Positions 60,982 through 64,000 of a DNA stretch of 64,000 bases are shown one piece after another. A model generated the notes under the pieces. That model saw only the letters and a program-made list of their open reading frames with translations. It did no database searches and was not told the origin of the DNA. Position numbers and translations under genes: made by a program. Every line of letters starts with the position of its first letter. Positions within the stretch are counted from its first letter, which is position 1. Source of the stretch: Hymenobacter montanus (lineage in GTDB: Bacteria > Bacteroidota > Bacteroidia > Cytophagales > Hymenobacteraceae); contig NZ_JACXAD010000019.1 in NCBI RefSeq assembly GCF_014699115.1, forward strand, positions 1 to 64,000. The letters are read 5' to 3'.

Positions 60982-61932
60982 ATGAAGCCTGAAGATACTG
61001 CCGTTGTACTTGTGGAGCCGGCCCCGGTGCCCGTTGTCCGCCAGCACAACGCCATCACGCAGGCCCGCTACGACTACACGGCGTGTCAGCTGGACATCTT
61101 CTTCTACCTGCTCTCCCGGCTGCGCCGGGATGACACGCCGGACCAGGAGTACACCATCTACGTGAAGGACGTGGAAGCCCTGACCGGGCGGCAATGGAAT
61201 TACCAGCAGCTGCGCGAGGCGACGGCCGATATGGGCTCGCGTATGTTCGAGGTGGAAAACGAGCGCACCTACCAGCAGCTCTGGATGTTTCAGCGGGTGG
61301 AATACATCAAGGGTAAGGGCTGCCTGCAGATTCAGCTGGCGGCGCCCATCCGGCCTTTCCTGTTCAACCTCAAGGAAAACTTCACCTCCTACCAACTGCA
61401 CTCGGCCCTGAAGCTGAGCAGTAAGTATGCCAAGCGCATCTACCAGCTCGTGAGCCAGTGGAAGGACAAGACGTCGACGCGGACCTACCCGCTGGACGAG
61501 TTCAAGCAGATGCTCCACCTGAAAGACCCCAAGGGCAAGGAGCCAGAGCTATTTCAGAACATCAGCCAGCTCAAGGCCCGGGTACTCGACATCGCCGTGC
61601 GCCAGGTCAGCGAGCATACCGACCTCAAGATTGACTACGAGCTGGTGAAGAAGGGGCGGGCCTACGATGCCGTGCGCTTTACCATCGCCCGCCAGCAGCC
61701 CCAGCAGCTACCCATTCCCTTTGAGCAGCCGGCGGAGGACGCCCGTGCACACGCGGCCCGGCAGCACCTGGAGGCCCTCGGCATCAATCAACCGCAGCTG
61801 GTGGCCACCATCCTCGGCGACCCCAAGCACCTGGACCAGCTCTTCAAATTCACGTACCAGCTGAAAACCGATAAGGTCAAGGCGACGAAGAACCCCGGGG
61901 GGCTGTTCCTGAAAATCTGCGGCCTGCGTTAG
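60982..61932 (+). CDS. Replication initiator (Rep_3/RepB family)
   Basis: 316 residues. The winged-helix pattern of Rep_3 initiators is visible: YDYTACQLDIFFYLLSRLR near residue 31, YTIYVKDVEALTGRQWNYQQL near 55, and the hallmark tract IRPFLFNLKENFTSYQL then KLSSKYAKRIYQLVSQW near 129-165. It binds the iterons just upstream. ATG 60982 is preceded by a TAnnTTTG element. The C-terminal 80 residues are less conserved. Length fits the family. Confidence 0.92.
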   Translation: MKPEDTAVVLVEPAPVPVVRQHNAITQARYDYTACQLDIFFYLLSRLRRDDTPDQEYTIYVKDVEALTGRQWNYQQLREATADMGSRMFEVENERTYQQLWMFQRVEYIKGKGCLQIQLAAPIRPFLFNLKENFTSYQLHSALKLSSKYAKRIYQLVSQWKDKTSTRTYPLDEFKQMLHLKDPKGKEPELFQNISQLKARVLDIAVRQVSEHTDLKIDYELVKKGRAYDAVRFTIARQQPQQLPIPFEQPAEDARAHAARQHLEALGINQPQLVATILGDPKHLDQLFKFTYQLKTDKVKATKNPGGLFLKICGLR

Positions 61933-61941
61933 GGTTGTGCT

Positions 61942-62934
61942 ATGCCTTCTCCCTACACCTACCGGGGCATCAGCTCCCGCGCGTATGCAGACCTTAACGG
62001 CGGCATAGTAGCTGACCGGCTTGGCGTACCTGCTGGTTTGAGAGGCAGCCTGCTGACCTTTCTGCACCGGGGCATGGGGGTGATGAACTTCACCTGTTTG
62101 GGCGGCGAAATCACCTATTCTGTAGGCCCGCTGCCGGCTGGCTACCACTTTGCGGTGCGCTGGCCCGTTTCCACGGTTAAGGCCAACCTGGTCTCGACCT
62201 GGCTCGGTGAACTGCACCAGGAGCAACAGCCGGCGCCCGGTGCCACGCAATGGAAGCAGGTCGTATGCACGTACCTGGCAGGGTTGCTAAGCAGTGGCGC
62301 AGCGGTTCAGGTAAGCTACGAGCCGGGCGATGCGCAGACCGGCTACGGCAACCTGAACCTGACGGCGGAAATCACCACCGAGGCGCTGACCGCCGCGGCG
62401 ACCCAGGAAGATACTGGCCCGCCTCCGCAGCTGCCTGACTTGTTGCCGGCTCCATTTCTGGTACCCTATGAGCTGGTGGCGGGCGTGATTGGCGAGAACC
62501 TGGCCGCCGCACGGGCCGTGTACGGCCAGGACCATACCGCCTTACTAGCGCTGCTTTTACCCCTGACCGGGCGCGAGCTGATGGCTGACGTGCTGGTGGG
62601 GTTTACCTATCACATTTACCTGAAGCAGCCCAACCGGGCCTACCCGTTTCTGCGGCGCGCGGCGGACAACATCCGGCTCCTGGACCGGCGGGTGGCCAAG
62701 TGGGTGTTGGACCTGGTGGGCAGCATTGAATTCCAGCACCTGCGCTGGCCGGAGCAGGCCGAAGCCACCCTGGTACAAAGCATGACCGTTGGCAATGAGT
62801 ACGCCCTGCTAAAGCTGGCGTACCTCTACCTGCAGCAGGCCAGTGCCGTGAATCGCAAGCAGGCGCACGAACTGGCCCGGTACGGTGAGTTGCTGCTCTC
62901 CGTCTCTCAGCCCGACAAAGGTGGCCTTGGTTAA
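61942..62934 (+). CDS. Hypothetical protein, 3' end changed by a mobile element
   Basis: 330 residues from ATG 61942, nine bases after rep and perhaps cotranscribed. The C-terminal part has Sel1/TPR-like helices (NRAYPFLRRAADNIRLLDRR, AEATLVQSMTVGNEYALLKLAYLYL). The N-terminal part is unknown. The last four codons and the stop fall within the left inverted repeat of the element at 62923-63158, so the original C-terminus is probably lost. No function is proposed. Confidence 0.65.
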   Translation: MPSPYTYRGISSRAYADLNGGIVADRLGVPAGLRGSLLTFLHRGMGVMNFTCLGGEITYSVGPLPAGYHFAVRWPVSTVKANLVSTWLGELHQEQQPAPGATQWKQVVCTYLAGLLSSGAAVQVSYEPGDAQTGYGNLNLTAEITTEALTAAATQEDTGPPPQLPDLLPAPFLVPYELVAGVIGENLAAARAVYGQDHTALLALLLPLTGRELMADVLVGFTYHIYLKQPNRAYPFLRRAADNIRLLDRRVAKWVLDLVGSIEFQHLRWPEQAEATLVQSMTVGNEYALLKLAYLYLQQASAVNRKQAHELARYGELLLSVSQPDKGGLG

Positions 62935-63158
62935 AAGTTTGGTACAAAGGTTAAACGAGCGGGGCCGCTGGAGACTTCCAGTCGAAGGCAAAAAGTGCCT
63001 CCACGTCGAAGCGGAGGGAATCTTTCAGGGCGTCTTCCGAGAAATCGAACTCGCCGTGCAGGTTGACGTGCTGCCAGCTCACGGGCGAGCTGGCGGCGAT
63101 GGCATCGGCCACGGCTTGGTGCTCGTTTAACCTTTGTACCCACCTTTTAACCAAGGCC
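62923..63158 (-). mobile_element. Miniature Tn3-derived element (TIME-like)
   Basis: 236 bp bounded by 38-bp inverted repeats (62923-62960 and 63121-63158) matching at 36 of 38 positions; 38 bp is the Tn3-family terminal repeat length. Inside, on the minus strand, a fragment of about 55 residues reads SSPVSWQHVNLHGEFDFSED, the C-terminal signature of Tn3-type transposases, and its stop falls in the left repeat as in intact elements. The repeats do not start with the usual GGGG. The 5-bp flanks (AAGGT, AAAAT) are not duplicated. Most of tnpA is deleted, so it would need a transposase in trans. Confidence 0.72.
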
Positions 63159-63235
63159 AAAATCGGTTAGCTGCCGACCTCAGCTACGATGTAGCTTCCA
63201 GGGGCACCATAAGCAACGACTGGCATCATGCTGGT

Positions 63236-63940
63236 CTATTTCCAGAAGGGTTTTGCCTTAATCCGGGCCGTGGGCCATTGCCACGCGTGTCGCAGGAGCC
63301 GGTACCCCGCGGCGCAGGTGGCCGCCGGCCCGCCCCAATACACGTGGGCCCCGGCCAGGCGGCGCAGGCCCTGCGCTTCCGCTGCCTGCAGGTACTGCGC
63401 CGCCGAGAAGGAATCCACGACCTCCACCCGCAGGGGCAAGCCGCCGTCCAAGTCGGCAAACACGTCGTTGCGGTGCCGGGCGTGGATGACGCTGATGCAG
63501 GGCACCGCGGGCGGCAGCTGCCGGCGCAGCGCGTAGAAGTGCGCCAGGCAGGACACGTCCCCGAGAAACACGTGCGCGGGGGCGGCGGGGTCGAGGAGAA
63601 ACTTGCCGCCCGGTCCGTAGAAATGCACTGCGTCACCGGGACGGCACTGCGCGGCCCATTGCGCGCCCGGCCCGTCGGAGAAAGTGCAGACCGCCAACTC
63701 CAGTTCGTGCCGCCCCGCGTCGTGGCCCCATACGGAATACGTGCGCTTGCGCAGGTTGGCCGCGTCACCGGCCGCAGCCAAGCCAAAGAAGACGTTCAGG
63801 GTCTGGCCGGGGATGTAAGCCCAGTGCTCCAATGCCGGCCCGGTGAGGGTGATGCGGTAGGTGTGGGTAGCTATGCGCTCGGCGCGCCGAACGGTCGCTT
63901 GCTGGGTCACCTGCCGGGCCAGGGACGTGAAAATGCTCAT
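63236..63940 (-). CDS. Siderophore-interacting FAD-binding protein
   Basis: 234 residues. Ferric-siderophore reductase of the SIP family: HTYRITLTGPALEHWAYIPGQTLNVFF (FAD-binding beta-barrel), RKRTYSVW and GPGAQWAAQCRPGDAVHFYGPGGKF near residues 90-112, LGDVSCLAHFYALRR in the NADPH-binding half and the ending RIKAKPFWK that is typical of the family. It should release iron from siderophores using NAD(P)H. It is probably an accessory iron gene; its neighbours to the right lie beyond the window. Confidence 0.88.
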   Translation of the reverse strand: MSIFTSLARQVTQQATVRRAERIATHTYRITLTGPALEHWAYIPGQTLNVFFGLAAAGDAANLRKRTYSVWGHDAGRHELELAVCTFSDGPGAQWAAQCRPGDAVHFYGPGGKFLLDPAAPAHVFLGDVSCLAHFYALRRQLPPAVPCISVIHARHRNDVFADLDGGLPLRVEVVDSFSAAQYLQAAEAQGLRRLAGAHVYWGGPAATCAAGYRLLRHAWQWPTARIKAKPFWK

Positions 63941-64000
63941 GGACTACTAAAGGGTTACCCGCTAGTCGAATAGCGGGCCGTGAGACCGTATCCATCGGCC

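Noticed and set aside
62918..63163. 5-bp target duplication flanking the Tn3-like element
   Set aside because: Flanks AAGGT and AAAAT differ, so no duplication is claimed.

Overview
The window reads as part of a large, GC-rich conjugative plasmid from a member of the Bacteroidota. A Hymenobacter-like host is my inference. The evidence is a Bacteroidetes-type conjugation set (TraG, TraJ, TraK, TraN, TraM and TraO homologues), BfmA-type and DUF5712-type mobilisation proteins, a few promoters fitting the Bacteroidetes -7 pattern TAnnTTTG, and mostly weak or absent Shine-Dalgarno sequences. An iteron origin with a Rep_3 initiator and a ParA-type partition locus make a plasmid much more likely than an integrated element. 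No rRNA, tRNA or CRISPR array was seen.

Layout. 1-9826: type IV secretion (mating-pair) operon, closed by a strong terminator at 9847-9882. 9885-13065: small accessory genes, including an orphan VbhA-type antitoxin-like gene, a lone response regulator and several unknowns. 13241-51276: about 38 kb of defence island. It holds an AlbA_2/Schlafen-type ATPase, a broken AbiEi-type antitoxin with its palindromic operator, a WYL regulator with a DUF262/DUF1524 nuclease, a two-gene operon of stand-alone housekeeping domains (an FtsZ C-terminal domain and a sigma-70 region 2), a frameshifted GIY-YIG gene, an SF2 helicase fused to HNH, a TPR protein, an Abi_C-like protein, a tyrosine recombinase, a TIR plus HEPN-like pair, a BREX operon (brxA, brxB, brxC, pglX, SEC-C gene, pglZ, brxL), and a module of DNA methylase, double-GHKL ATPase and receiver-like protein. 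51286-56915 (minus strand): mobilisation operon (BfmA-like, relaxase, coupling protein) followed by VbhA/Fic. 56916-59121: candidate oriT region, an octamer-repeat centromere, parA and a parB-like gene. 59188-60063: ArsR/SRPBCC pair with operator. 60365-61932: iteron origin and rep. 61942-64000: an unknown gene ended by a miniature Tn3-type element, then a siderophore-interacting protein.

How it works together. The tra genes build the mating channel. The BfmA-like protein, the relaxase and the coupling protein feed DNA, and possibly the Fic protein, into it. Rep/iterons and ParA/ParB/TTCTG array keep the plasmid. The island between the two transfer blocks is cargo that probably protects the host against phage and rival elements.

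The most unusual content is the operon at 18684-19545. One small protein matches the C-terminal half of FtsZ, keeping the NxDxxD T7-loop motif but with no GTPase domain. The next matches sigma-70 region 2 and nothing else. Two genes (14710-15433 and 19725-20812) carry single-base frameshifts in GGGG runs and may be assembly errors rather than true pseudogenes. All family calls come from reading motifs by eye, without database searches.
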